Below are positions 1 through 16,200 of a stretch of 64,000 nt of DNA, piece after piece. The stretch is from NCBI RefSeq assembly GCF_036417845.1, contig NC_090017.1, positions 310,001 through 374,000 on the forward strand, written 5' to 3'. Numbering within the stretch: position 1 is the first letter of the stretch; the number at the start of each line of letters is the position of its first letter. Origin of the DNA: Apteryx mantelli. Lineage: Eukaryota; Chordata; Aves; Apterygiformes; Apterygidae. A model generated the notes under the pieces. That model had not been told where the DNA came from. It ran no database searches and saw only the letters and a program-made list of their open reading frames with translations. A program made the position numbers and the translations under genes.

Positions 1-3000
1 CCTCTCCATCCACCCTCATCACCAGCACCTCTCCTAATTCCGCTTCCACTATCCTCACCACTACCAAAGGTGCCTCAGAACACACCACCGACATTTCAGC
101 ATCAACCCTCATCACTAATACCTCTCCGACCTCGGCTTCCACTCGCCTCACCACTACCACAGATGCATCAGAACGCACCACAGAGACTTCTCCGGCCACA
201 CTCACCACCAGCACCTCTCCCACCTCGACTTCCACTATCCTCACCACTACCAAAGGTGCCTCAGAACCCACCACCGACACTACCTCACCCAGCCTCTTCA
301 CCAGCACCTCTCCCACCTCGACTTCCACTATCCTCACCTCTACCACAGGTGCCTCAGAATCCACCACCGACACTTCTCCATCCACTGTCATCTCTCCCAC
401 CTCAGCAACCACCACCGTGGCCACACACACCACAAGCACCACAGCTGAGACAACGAGCAGGGATGCCACTTCATTCCCCACAGAAACCTCTGCCCCTGCC
501 ACCTCTGCATCCACCACACACACCTCCAAGACCACCATGGACGCCTCTCCATCCACCCTCATCACCAGCACCTCTCCTAATTCTGCTTCAACTATCCTCA
601 CCACTACGAAAGGTGACTCAGAATCCACCACCGACACTTCTCCACCCACTGTCATCTCTCCCACCTCAGCAACCACCACCGTGGCCACACACACCACAAG
701 GACCACAGCTGAGACAACGAGCAGGGATGCCACTTCATTCCCCACAGACACCTCTGCCCCTGCCACCTCTGCATCCACCACACACACCTCCAAGACCACC
801 ATGGACGCCTCTCCATCCACCACAGACACCTCCAAGACCACCATGGACGCCTCTCCATCCACCCTCAGCACCAGCACCTCTCCTAATTCCGCTTCCACTA
901 TCCTCACCACTACCAAAGGTGCCTCAGAACACACCACCGACATTTCAGCATCAACCCTCATCACTAATACCTCTCCGACCTCGGCTTCCACTCGCCTCAC
1001 CACTACCACAGATGCATCAGAACGCACCACAGAGACTTCTCCGGCCACACTCACCACCAGCACCTCTCCCACCTCGACTTCCACTATCCTCACCACTACC
1101 ACAGGTGCCTCAGAACCCACCACCGACACTTCTCCACCCACGGTCATCTCTCCCACCTCAGCAACCACCACCGTGGCCACACACACCACAAGGACCACAG
1201 CTGAGACAACGAGCAGGGATGCCACTTCATTCCCCACAGACACCTCTGCCCCTGCCACCTCTGCATCCACCACACACACCTCCAAGACCACCATGGACGC
1301 CTCTCCATCCACCCTCACCACCAGCACCTCTCCTAATTCCGCTTCCACTATCCTCACCACTACCAAAGGTGCCTCAGAACACACCACCGACATTTCAGCA
1401 TCAACCCTCATCACTAATACCTCTCCGACCTCGGCTTCCACTCGCCTCACCACTACCACAGATGCATCAGAACGCACCACAGAGACTTCTCCGGCCACAC
1501 TCACCACCAGCACCTCTCCCACCTCGACTTCCACTATCCTCACCACTACCAAAGGTGCCTCAGAACACACCACCGACACTTCTCCATCCACTGTCATCTC
1601 TCCCACCTCAGCAACCACCACCGTGGACACACACACCACAAGCACCACAGCTGAGACAACGAGCAGGGATGCCACTTCATTCCCCACAGAAACCTCTGCC
1701 CCTGCCACCTCTGCATCCACCACAGACACCTCCAAGACCACCATGGACGCCTCTCCATCCACCCTCATCACCAGCACCTCTCCTAATTCCGCTTCCACTA
1801 TCCTCACCACTACCAAAGGTGCCTCAGAACACACCACCGACATTTCAGCATCAACCCTCATCACTAATACCTCTCCGACCTCGGCTTCCACTCGCCTCAC
1901 CACTACCACAGATGCATCAGAACGCACCACAGAGACTTCTCCGGCCACACTCACCACCAGCACCTCTCCCACCTCGACTTCCACTATCCTCACCACTACC
2001 ACAGGTGCCTCAGAATCCACCACCGACACTTCTCCATCCACTGTCATCTCTCCCACCTCAGCAACCACCACCGTGGCCACATACACCACAAGGACCACAG
2101 CTGAGACAACGAGCAGGGATGCCACTTCATTCCCCACAGAAACCTCTGCCCCTGCCACCTCTGCATCCACCACACACACCTCCAAGACCACCATGGACGC
2201 CTCTCCATCCACCACACACACCTCCAAGACCACCATGGACGCCTCTCCATCCACCACACACGCCTCCAAGACCACCATGGACGCCTCTCCATCCACCCTC
2301 ATCACCAGCACCTCTCCTAATTCCGCTTCCACTATCCTCACCACTACCAAAGGTGCCTCAGAACACACCACCGACATTTCAGCATCAACCCTCATCACTA
2401 ATACCTCTCCGACCTCGGCTTCCACTCGCCTCACCACTACCACAGATGCATCAGAACGCACCACAGAGACTTCTCCGGCCACACTCACCACCAGCACCTC
2501 TCCCACCTCGACTTCCACTATCCTCACCACTACCAAAGGTGCCTCAGAACCCACCACCGACACTACCTCACCCAGCCTCTTCACCAGCACCTCTCCCACC
2601 TCGACTTCCACTATCCTCACCTCTACCACAGGTGCCTCAGAATCCACCACCGACACTTCTCCATCCACTGTCATCTCTCCCACCTCAGCAACCACCACCG
2701 TGGCCACACACACCACAAGCACCACAGCTGAGACAACGAGCAGGGATGCCACTTCATTCCCCACAGAAACCTCTGCCCCTGCCACCTCTGCATCCACCAC
2801 ACACACCTCCAAGACCACCATGGACGCCTCTCCATCCACCCTCATCACCAGCACCTCTCCTAATTCTGCTTCAACTATCCTCACCACTACGAAAGGTGAC
2901 TCAGAATCCACCACCGACACTTCTCCACCCACTGTCATCTCTCCCACCTCAGCAACCACCACCGTGGCCACACACACCACAAGGACCACAGCTGAGACAA

Positions 3001-4290
3001 CGAGCAGGGATGCCACTTCATTCCCCACAGACACCTCTGCCCCTGCCACCTCTGCATCCACCACACACACCTCCAAGACCACCATGGACGCCTCTCCATC
3101 CACCACACACACCTCCAAGACCACCATGGACGCCTCTCCATCCACCCTCATCACCAGCACCTCTCCTAATTCCGCTTCCACTATCCTCACCACTACCAAA
3201 GGTGCCTCAGAACACACCACCGACATTTCAGCATCAACCCTCATCACTAATACCTCTCCGACCTCGGCTTCCACTCGCCTCACCACTACCACAGATGCAT
3301 CAGAACGCACCACAGAGACTTCTCCGGCCACACTCACCACCAGCACCTCTCCCACCTCGACTTCCACTATCCTCACCACTACCACAGGTGCCTCAGAACC
3401 CACCACCGACACTTCTCCACCCACGGTCATCTCTCCCACCTCAGCAACCACCACCGTGGCCACACACACCACAAGGACCACAGCTGAGACAACGAGCAGG
3501 GATGCCACTTCATTCCCCACAGACACCTCTGCCCCTGCCACCTCTCCATCCACCACAGACACCTCCAAGACCACCATGGACGCCTCTCCATCCACCCTCA
3601 CCACCAGCACCTCTCCTAATTCCGCTTCCACTATCCTCACCACTACCAAAGGTGCCTCAGAACACACCACCGACATTTCAGCATCAACCCTCATCACTAA
3701 TACCTCTCCGACCTCGGCTTCCACTCGCCTCACCACTACCACAGATGCATCAGAACGCACCACAGAGACTTCTCCGGCCACACTCACCACCAGCACCTCT
3801 CCCACCTCGACTTCCACTATCCTCACCACTACCAAAGGTGCCTCAGAACACACCACCGACACTTCTCCATCCACTGTCATCTCTCCCACCTCAGCAACCA
3901 CCACCGTGGACACACACACCACAAGCACCACAGCTGAGACAACGAGCAGGGATGCCACTTCATTCCCCACAGACACCTCTGCCCCTGCCACCTCTGCATC
4001 CACCACACACACCTCCAAGACCACCATGGACGCCTCTCCATCCACCCTCATCACCAGCACCTCTCCTAATTCCGCTTCCACTATCCTCACCACTACCAAA
4101 GGTGCCTCAGAACACACCACCGACATTTCAGCATCAACCCTCATCACTAATACCTCTCCGACCTCGGCTTCCACTCGCCTCACCACTACCACAGATGCAT
4201 CAGAACGCACCACAGAGACTTCTCCGGCCACACTCACCACCAGCACCTCTCCCACCTCGACTTCCACTATCCTCACCACTACCACAGGTG
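1..4290. repeat. 2283-bp super-repeat inside the mucin 1 exon (two tandem copies)
   Basis: Diagnostic variants recur exactly 2283 bp apart. The GACTCAGAATCC variant with AATTCTGCTTCAAC starts at 579 and 2862, and the rare CGGTCAT variant lies at 1141 and 3424. The offset is 761 codons, so the duplication kept the frame. Confidence 0.85.
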
Positions 4291-7200
4291 CCTCAGAACC
4301 CACCACCGACACTACCTCACCCAGCCTCTTCACCAGCACCTCTCCCACCTCGACTTCCACTATCCTCACCACTACCACAGGTGCCTCAGAATCCACCACC
4401 GACACTTCTCCATCCACTGTCATCTCTCCCACCTCAGCAACCACCACCGTGGCCACATACACCACAAGGACCACAGCTGAGACAACGAGCAGGGATGCCA
4501 CTTCATTCCCCACAGACACCTCTGCCCCTGCCACCTCTGCATCCACCACACACACCTCCAAGACCACCATGGACGCCTCTCCATCCACCACACACACCTC
4601 CAAGACCACCATGGACGCCTCTCCATCCACCCTCATCACCAGCACCTCTCCTAATTCCGCTTCCACTATCCTCACCACTACCAAAGGTGCCTCAGAACAC
4701 ACCACCGACATTTCAGCATCAACCCTCATCACTAATACCTCTCCGACCTCGGCTTCCACTCGCCTCACCACTACCACAGATGCATCAGAACGCACCACAG
4801 AGACTTCTCCGGCCACACTCACCACCAGCACCTCTCCCACCTCGACTTCCACTATCCTCACCACTACCACAGGTGCCTCAGAATCCACCACCGACACTTC
4901 TCCATCCACTGCCATCTCTCCCACCTCAGCAACCACCACCGTGGCCACACGCACCACAAGGACCACAGCTGAGACAACGAGCAGGGATACCACTTCATTC
5001 CCCACAGACACCTCTGCCCCTGCCACCTCTGCATCCACCACACACACCTCCAAGACCACCATGGACGCCTCTCCATCCACCACAGACACCTCCAAGACCA
5101 CCATGGACGCCTCTCCATCCACCCTCAGCACCAGCACCTCTCCTAATTCCGCTTCCACTATCCTCACCACTACCAAAGGTGCCTCAGAACACACCACCGA
5201 CATTTCAGCATCAACCCTCATCACTAATACCTCTCCGACCTCGGCTTCCACTCGCCTCACCACTACCACAGATGCATCAGAACGCACCACAGAGACTTCT
5301 CCGGCCACACTCACCACCAGCACCTCTCCCACCTCGACTTCCACTATCCTCACCACTACCACAGGTGCCTCAGAATCCACCACCGACACTTCTCCATCCA
5401 CTGTCATCTCTCCCACCTCAGCAACCACCACCGTGGCAACACACACCACAAGCACCACAGCTGAGACAACGAGCAGGGATGCCACTTCATTCCCCACAGA
5501 AACCTCTGCCCCTGCCACCTCTGCATCCACCACACACACCTCCAAGACCACCATGGACGCCTCTCCATCCACCACAGACACCTCCAAGACCACCATGGAC
5601 GCCTCTCCATCCACCCTCATCACCAGCACCTCTCCTAATTCCGCTTCCACTATCCTCACCACTACCACAGGTGCCTCAGAACACACCACCGACATTTCAG
5701 CATCAACCCTCATCACTAATACCTCTCCGACCTCGGCTTCCACTCGCCTCACCACTACCACAGATGCATCAGAACGCACCACAGAGACTTCTCCGGCCAC
5801 ACTCACCACCAGCACCTCTCCCACCTCGACTTCCACTATCCTCACCACTACCAAAGGTGCCTCAGAACCCACCACCGACACTACCTCACCCAGCCTCTTC
5901 ACCAGCACCTCTCCCACCTCGACTTCCACTATCCTCACCACTACCACAGGTGCCTCAGAATCCACCACCGACACTTCTCCATCCACTGTCATCTCTCCCA
6001 CCTCAGCAACCACCACCGTGGCCACACACACCACAAGCACCACAGCTGAGACAACGAGCAGGGATGCCACTTCATTCCCCACAGAAACCTCTGCCCCTGC
6101 CACCTCTGCATCCACCACACACACCTCCAAGACCACCATGGACGCCTCTCCATCCACCCTCATCACCAGCACCTCTCCTAATTCTGCTTCCACTATCCTC
6201 ACCACTACGAAAGGTGCCTCAGAATCCACCACTGGCACTTCTCCACCCACTGTCATCTCTCCCACCTCAGCAACCACCACCGTGGCCACACACACCACAA
6301 GCACCACAGCTGAGACAACGAGCAGGGATGCCACTTCATTCCCCACAGACACCTCTGCCCCTGCCACCTCTGCATCCACCACACACACCTCCAAGACCAC
6401 CATGGACGCCTCTCCATCCACCACACACACCTCCAAGACCACCATGGACGCCTCTCCATCCACCCTCATCACCAGCACCTCTCCTAATTCCGCTTCCACT
6501 ATCCTCACCACTACCACAGGTGCCTCAGAACACACCACCGACATTTCAGCATCAACCCTCATCACTAATACCTCTCCGACCTCGGCTTCCACTCGCCTCA
6601 CCACTACCACAGATGCATCAGAACGCACCACAGAGACTTCTCCGGCCACACTCACCACCAGCACCTCTCCCACCTCGACTTCCACTATCCTCACCACTAC
6701 CACAGGTGCCTCAGAATCCACCACCGACACTTCTCCATCCACTGTCATCTCTCCCACCTCAGCAACCACCACCGTGGCCACACACACCACAAGCACCACA
6801 GCTGAGACAACGAGCAGGGATGCCACTTCATTCCCCACAGAAACCTCTGCCCCTGCCACCTCTGCATCCACCACACACACCTCCAAGACCACCATGGACG
6901 CCTCTCCATCCACCCTCATCACCAGCACCTCTCCTAATTCTGCTTCAACTATCCTCACCACTACGAAAGGTGCCTCAGAATCCACCACTGGCACTTCTCC
7001 ACCCACTGTCATCTCTCCCACCTCAGCAACCACCACCGTGGCAACACACACCACAAGCACCACAGCTGAGACAACGAGCAGGGATGCCACTTCATTCCCC
7101 ACAGACACCTCTGCCCCTGCCACCTCTGCATCCACCACACACACCTCCAAGACCACCATGGACGCCTCTCCATCCACCACACACACCTCCAAGACCACCA

Positions 7201-10200
7201 TGGACGCCTCTCCATCCACCACACACACCTCCAAGACCACCATGGACGCCTCTCCATCCACCCTCAGCACCAGCACCTCTCCTAATTCCGCTTCCACTAT
7301 CCTCACCACTACCAAAGGTGCCTCAGAACACACCACCGACATTTCAGCATCAACCCTCATCACTAATACCTCTCCGACCTCGGCTTCCACTCGCCTCACC
7401 ACTACCACAGATGCATCAGAACGCACCACAGAGACTTCTCCGGCCACACTCACCACCAGCACCTCTCCCACCTCGACTTCCACTATCCTCACCACTACCA
7501 CAGGTGCCTCAGAACCCACCACCGACACTTCTCCATCCACTGTCATCTCTCCCACCTCAGCAACCACCACCGTGGCCACACACACCACAAGGACCACAGC
7601 TGAGACAACGAGCAGGGATACCACTTCATTCCCCACAGGCACCTCTGCCCCTGCAACCTCTCCATCCACCACAGACACCTCCAAGACCACCATGGACGCC
7701 TCTCCATCCACCCTCATCACCAGCACCTCTCCTAATTCCGCTTCCACTATCCTCACCACTACCAAAGGTGCCTCAGAACACACCACCGACATTTCAGCAT
7801 CAACCCTCATCACTAATACCTCTCCGACCTCGGCTTCCACTCGCCTCACCACTACCACAGATGCATCAGAACGCACCACAGAGACTTCTCCGGCCACACT
7901 CACCACCAGCACCTCTCCCACCTCGACTTCCACTATCCTCACCACTACCACAGGTGCCTCAGAATCCACCACCGACACTTCTCCATCCACTGTCATCTCT
8001 CCCACCTCAGCAACCACCACCGTGGCCACACACACCACAAGCACCACAGCTGAGACGACCATCAGGGATGCCTCTTCATTCCCCACAGAAACCTCTGCCC
8101 CTGCCACCTCTGCATCCACCACAAACATCTCCAAGACCACCATGGACGCCTCTCCATCCACCCTCATCACCAGCACCTCTCCTAATTCCGCTTCCACTCG
8201 CCTCACCACTACCACAGGTGCATCAGAACGCACCACAGAGACTTCTCCGGCCACACTCACCACCAGCACCTCTCCCACCTCGACTTCCACTATCCTCACC
8301 ACTACCACAGGTGCCTCAGAACCAACCACCGACACTTCTCCAGACACCCTCTTCACCAGCACCTCTCCCACCTCGACTTCCACTATCCTCACCACTACCA
8401 CAGGTGCCTCAGAACCAACCACCGACACTTCTCCAGACACCCTCTTCACCAGCACCTCTCCCACCTCGACTTCCACTATCCTCACCACTACCACAGGTGC
8501 CTCAGAACCCACCACCGACACCTCTCCAGACACCCTCTTCACCAGCACCTCTCTCACCTCGCCTTCTACTATCCTAACCACTACCACAGGTGCATCAGAA
8601 CCCACCACAGACACTTCTCCATCAACCTTCATCAGCAGCACCTCTCACACCACTGCTTCTGCTATCCTCACCACTGCTACAGGTGCCTCAGCACCCACCA
8701 CCAACACTACCTCACCCAGCCTCTTCACCAGCACCTCTCCCACCTCGACTTCCACTATCCTCACCACTACCACAGGTGCCTCAGAATCCACCACCGACAT
8801 TTCTCCATCCACTGCCATCTCTCCCACCTCAGCAACCACCACCGTGGCCACACACACCACAAGCACCACAGCTGAGACAACGAGCAGGGATGCCACTTCA
8901 TTCCCCACAGAAACCTCTGCCCCTGCCACCTCTGCATCCACCACACACACCTCCAAGACCACCATGGACGCCTCTCCATCCACCACACACACCTCCAAGT
9001 CCACCATGGACGCCTCTCCATCCACCCTCAGCACCAGCACCTCTCCTAATTCCGCTTCCACTATCCTCACCACTACCAAAGGTGCCTCAGAACACACCAC
9101 CGACATTTCAGCATCAACCCTCATCACTAATACCTCTCCGACCTCGGCTTCCACTCGCCTCACCACTACCACAGATGCATCAGAACGCACCACAGAGACT
9201 TCTCCGGCCACACTCACCACCAGCACCTCTCCCACCTCGACTTCCACTATCCTCACCACTACCACAGGTGTCTCAGAACCCACCACCGACACTTCTCCAT
9301 CCACTGTCATCTCTCCCACCTCAGCAACCACCACCGTGGCCACACACACCACAAGGACCACAGCTGAGACAACGAGCAGGGATGCCACTTCATTCCCCAC
9401 AGAAACCTCTGCCCCTGCCACCTCTCCATCCACCACAGACACCTCCAAGACCACCATGGACGCCTCTCCATCCACCCTCACCACCAGCACCTCTCCTAAT
9501 TCCGCTTCCACTATCCTCACCACTACCAAAGGTGCCTCAGAACACACCACCGACATTTCAGCATCAACCCTCATCACTAATACCTCTCCGACCTCGGCTT
9601 CCACTCGCCTCACCACTACCACAGGTGCATCAGAACGCACCACAGAGACTTCTCCGGCCACACTCACCACCAGCACCTCTCCCACCTCGACTTCCACTAT
9701 CCTCACCACTACCAAAGGTGCCTCAGAACCCACCACCGACACTACCTCACCCAGCCTCTTCACCAGCACCTCTCCCACCTCGACTTCCACTATCCTCACC
9801 ACTACCACAGGTGCCTCAGAATCCACCACCGACACTTCTCCATCCACTGTCATCTCTCCCACCTCAGCAACCACCACCGTGGACACACACACCACAAGGA
9901 CCACAGCTGAGACAACGAGCAGGGATACCACTTCATTCCCCACAGAAACCTCTGCCCCTGCCACCTCTGCATCCACCACAGACACCTCCAAGACCACCAT
10001 GGACGCCTCTCCATCCACCCTCAGCACCAGCACCTCTCCTAATTCCGCTTCCACTATCCTCACCACTACCACAGGTGCCTCAGAACACACCACCGACATT
10101 TCAGCATCAACCCTCATCACTAATACCTCTCCGACCTCGGCTTCCACTCGCCTCACCACTACCACAGATGCATCAGAACGCACCACAGAGACTTCTCCGG

Positions 10201-13200
10201 CCACACTCACCACCAGCACCTCTCCCACCTCGACTTCCACTATCCTCACCACTACCAAAGGTGCCTCAGAACCCACCACCGACACTACCTCACCCAGCCT
10301 CTTCACCAGCACCTCTCCCACCTCGACTTCCACTATCCTCACCTCTACCACAGGTGCCTCAGAATCCACCACCGACACTTCTCCATCCACTGTCATCTCT
10401 CCCACCTCAGCAACCACCACCGTGGCCACACACACCACAAGCACCACAGCTGAGACAACGAGCAGGGATGCCACTTCATTCCCCACAGAAACCTCTGCCC
10501 CTGCCACCTCTGCATCCACCACACACACCTCCAAGACCACCATGGACGCCTCTCCATCCACCACACACACCTCCAAGACCACCATGGACGCCTCTCCATC
10601 CACCCTCAGCACCAGCACCTCTCCTAATTCCGCTTCCACTATCCTCACCACTACCAAAGGTGCCTCAGAACACACCACCGACATTTCAGCATCAACCCTC
10701 ATCACTAATACCTCTCCGACTTCGGCTTCCACTCGCCTCACCACTACCACAGATGCATCAGAACGCACCACAGAGACTTCTCCGGCCACACTCACCACCA
10801 GCACCTCTCCCACCTCGACTTCCACTATCCTCACCACTACCACAGGTGCCTCAGAATCCACCACCGACACTTCTCCATCCACTGTCATCTCTCCCACCTC
10901 AGCAACCACCACCGTGGCCACACACACCACAAGCACCACAGCTGAGACAACGAGCAGGGATGCCACTTCATTCCCCACAGAAACCTCTGCCCCTGCCACC
11001 TCTGCATCCACCACACACACCTCCAAGACCACCATGGACGCATCTCCATCCACCACACACACCTCCAAGACCACCATGGACGCCTCTCCATCCACCCTCA
11101 TCACCAGCACCTCTCCTAATTCCGCTTCCACTATCCTCACCACTACCAAAGGTGCCTCAGAACACACCACCGACATTTCAGCATCAACCCTCATCACTAA
11201 TACCTCTCCGACCTCGGCTTCCACTCGCCTCACCACTACCACAGATGCATCAGAACGCACCACAGAGACTTCTCCGGCCACACTCACCACCAGCACCTCT
11301 CCCACCTCGACTTCCACTATCCTCACCACTACCACAGGTGCCTCAGAACCCACCACCGACACTTCTCCATCCACTGCCATCTCTCCCACCTCAGCAACCA
11401 CCACCATGGCCACACACACCACAAGCACCACAGCTGAGACAACGAGCAGGGATGCCACTTCATTCCCCACAGAAACCTCTGCCCCTGCCACCTCTGCATC
11501 CACCACAGACACCTCCAAGACCACCATGGACGCCTCTCCATCCACCCTCATCACCAGCACCTCTCCTAATTCCGCTTCAACTATCCTCACCACGACCAAA
11601 GGTGCCTCAGAACCCACCACAGACACTTCTCCAGACACCCTCTTCACCAGCACCTCTCCCACCTCGACTTCCACTATCCTCACCACTACCACAGGTGCCT
11701 CAGAACCCACCACCGACACCTCTCCAGACACCCTCTTCACCAGCACCTCTCCTAATTCTGCTTCAACTATCCTCACCACTACGAAAGGTGCCTCAGAATC
11801 CACCACTGGCACTTCTCCACCCACTGTCATCTCTCCCACCTCAGCAACCACCACCGTGGCCACACACACCACAAGCACCACAGCTGAGACAACGAGCAGG
11901 GATGCCACTTCATTCCCCACAGACACCTCTGCCCCTGCCACCTCTGCATCCACCACACACACCTCCAAGACCACCATGGACGCCTCTCCATCCACCACAC
12001 ACACCTCCAAGTCCACCATGGACGCCTCTCCATCCACCCTCATCACCAGCACCTCTCCTAATTCCGCTTCCACTATCCTCACCACTACCAAAGGTGCCTC
12101 AGAACACACCACCGACACTTCTCCATCCACTGTCATCTCTCCCACCTCAGCAACCACCACCGTGGCCACACACACCACAAGCACCACAGCTGAGACAACG
12201 AGCAGGGATGCCACTTCATTCCCCACAGAAACCTCTGCCCCTGCCACCTCTGCATCCACCACAGACACCTCCAAGACCACCATGGACGCCTCTCCATCCA
12301 CCCTCATCACCAGCACCTCTCCTACTTCCGCTTCCACTATCCTCACCACTACCAAAGGTGCCTCAGAAGCCACCACCGACATTTCAGCATCAACCCTCAT
12401 CACTAATACCTCTCCGACCTCGGCTTCCACTCGCCTCACCACTACCACAGATGCATCAGAACGCACCACAGAGACTTCTCCGGCCACACTCACCACCAGC
12501 ACCTCTCCTAATTCTGCTTCCACTATCCTCACCACGACCAAAGGTGCCTCAGAACACACCACCGACACTTCTCCAGACACCCTCTTCACCAGCACCTCTC
12601 CCACCTCGACTTCCACTATCCTCACCACTACCACAGGTGCCTCAGAACCCACCACAGACACTTCTCCATCAACCTTCATCACCAGCACCTCTCACACCAC
12701 TGCTTCTGCTATCCTCACCACCACTACAGGTGCCTCAGCACCCACCACCGACACTACCTCAGCCAGCCTCTTCACCAGCACCTCTCCCACCTCGACTTCC
12801 ACTATCCTCACCACTACCACAGGTGCATCAGAACCCACCACCGAAACTTCTCCATCCACTGTCATCTCTCCCACCTCAGCAACCACCACCGTGGCCACAC
12901 ACACCACAAGCACCACAGCTGAGACAACGAGCAGGGATGCCACTTCATTCCCCACAGAAACCTCTGCCCCTGCCACCTCTGCATCCACCACACACACCTC
13001 CAAGACCACCATGGACGCCTCTCCATCCACCCTCATCACCAGCACCTCTCCTAATTCTGCTTCAACTATCCTCACCACTACGAAAGGTGCCTCAGAATCC
13101 ACCACTGGCACTTCTCCACCCACTGTCATCTCTCCCACCTCAGCAACCACCACCGTGGCCACACACACCACAAGCACCACAGCTGAGACAACGAGCAGGG

Positions 13201-16200
13201 ATGCCACTTCATTCCCCACAGACACCTCTGCCCCTGCCACCTCTGCATCCACCACACACACCTCCAAGACCACCATGGACGCCTCTCCATCCACCACACA
13301 CACCTCCAAGACCACCATGGACGCCTCTCCATCCACCACACACACCTCCAAGACCACCATGGACGCCTCTCCATCCACCCTCACCACCAGCACCTCTCCT
13401 AATTCCGCTTCCACTATCCTCACCACTACCAAAGGTGCCTCAGAACACACCACCGACATTTCAGCATCAACCCTCATCACTAATACCTCTCCGACCTCGG
13501 CTTCCACTCGCCTCACCACTACCACAGATGCATCAGAACGCACCACAGAGACTTCTCCGGCCACACTCACCACCAGCACCTCTCCCACCTCGACTTCCAC
13601 TATCCTCACCACTACCAAAGGTGCCTCAGAACCCACCACCGACACTACCTCACCCAGCCTCTTCACCAGCACCTCTCCCACCTCGACTTCCACTATCCTC
13701 ACCACTACCACAGGTGCCTCAGAACCCACCACCGACACTTCTCCATCCACTGTCATCTCTCCCACCTCAGCAACCACCACCGTGGCCACACACACCACAA
13801 GGACCACAGCTGAGACAACGAGCAGGGATACCACTTCATTCCCCACAGGCACCTCTGCCCCTGCAACCTCTCCATCCACCACAGACACCTCCAAGACCAC
13901 CATGGACGCCTCTCCATCCACCCTCACCACCAGCACCTCTCCTAATTCCGCTTCCACTATCCTCACCACTACCAAAGGTGCCTCAGAACACACCACCGAC
14001 ATTTCAGCATCAACCCTCATCACTAATACCTCTCCGACCTCGGCTTCCACTCGCCTCACCACTACCACAGATGCATCAGAACGCACCACAGAGACTTCTC
14101 CGGCCACACTCACCACCAGCACCTCTCCCACCTCGACTTCCACTATCCTCACCACTACCACAGGTGCCTCAGAATCCACCACCCACACTTCTCCATCCAC
14201 TGTCATCTCTCCCACCTCAGCAACCACCACCGTGGCCACACACACCACAAGCACCACAGCTGAGACGACCATCAGGGATGCCTCTTCATTCCCCACAGAA
14301 ACCTCTGCCCCTGCCACCTCTGCATCCACCACAAACATCTCCAAGACCACCATGGACGCCTCTCCATCCACCCTCATCACCAGCACCTCTCCTAATTCCG
14401 CTTCCACTCGCCTCACCACTACCACAGGTGCATCAGAACGCACCACAGAGACTTCTCCGGCCACACTCACCACCAGCACCTCTCCCACCTCGACTTCCAC
14501 TATCCTCACCACTACCACAGGTGCCTCAGAACCAACCACCGACACTTCTCCAGACACCCTCTTCACCAGCACCTCTCCCACCTCGACTTCCACTATCCTC
14601 ACCACTACCACAGGTGCCTCAGAACCCACCACCGACACCTCTCCAGACACCCTCTTCACCAGCACCTCTCCCACCTCGCCTTCTACTATCCTAACCACTA
14701 CCACAGGTGCATCAGAACCCACCACAGACACTTCTCCATCAACCTTCATCACCAGCACCTCTCACACCACTGCTTCTGCTATCCTCACCACTGCTACAGG
14801 TGCCTCAGCACCCACCACCGACACTACCTCACCCAGCCTCTTCACCAGCACCTCTCCCACCTCGACTTCCACTATCCTCACCACTACCACAGGTGCCTCA
14901 GAATCCACCACCGACATTTCTCCATCCACTGCCATCTCTCCCACCTCAGCAACCACCACCGTGGCCACACACACCACAAGCACCACAGCTGAGACAACGA
15001 GCAGGGATGCCACTTCATTCCCCACAGACACCTCTGCCCCTGCCACCTCTGCATCCACCACACACACCTCCAAGACCACCATGGACGCCTCTCCATCCAC
15101 CCTCAGCACCAGCACCTCTCCTAATTCCGCTTCCACTATCCTCACCACTACCAAAGGTGCCTCAGAACACACCACCGACATTTCAGCATCAACCCTCATC
15201 ACTAATACCTCTCCGACCTCGGCTTCCACTCGCCTCACCACTACCACAGATGCATCAGAACGCACCACAGAGACTTCTCCGGCCACACTCACCACCAGCA
15301 CCTCTCCCACCTCGACTTCCACTATCCTCACCACTACCACAGGTGCCTCAGAATCCACCACCGACACTTCTCCATCCACTGTCATCTCTCCCACCTCAGC
15401 AACCACCACCATGGCCACACACACCACAAGCACCACAGCTGAGACAACGAGCAGGGATGCCACTTCATTCCCCACAGAAACCTCTGCCCCTGCCACCTCT
15501 GCATCCACCACACACACCTCCAAGACCACCATGGACGCCTCTCCATCCACCCTCATCACCAGCACCTCTCCTAATTCTGCTTCCACTATCCTCACCACTA
15601 CCACAGGTGCCTCAGAATCCACCACCGACACTTCTCCACCCACTGTCATCTCTCCCACCTCAGCAACCACCACCGTGGCCACACACACCACAAGCACCAC
15701 AGCTGAGACAACGAGCAGGGATGCCACTTCATTCCCCACAGACACCTCTGCCCCTGCCACCTCTGCATCCACCACACACACCTCCAAGACCACCATGGAC
15801 GCCTCTCCATCCACCACACACACCTCCAAGACCACCATGGACGCCTCTCCATCCACCCTCATCACCAGCACCTCTCCTAATTCCGCTTCCACTATCCTCA
15901 CCACTACCAAAGGTGCCTCAGAACACACCACCGACATTTCAGCATCAACCCTCATCACTAATACCTCTCCGACCTCGGCTTCCACTCGCCTCACAACTAC
16001 CACAGATGCATCAGAACGCACCACAGAGACTTCTCCGGCCACACTCACCACCAGCACCTCTCCCACCTCGACTTCCACTATCCTCACCACTACCACAGGT
16101 GCCTCAGAATCCACCACCGACACTTCTCCATCCACTGTCATCTCTCCCACCTCAGCAACCACCACCGTGGCCACACACACCACAAGGACCACAGCTGAGA

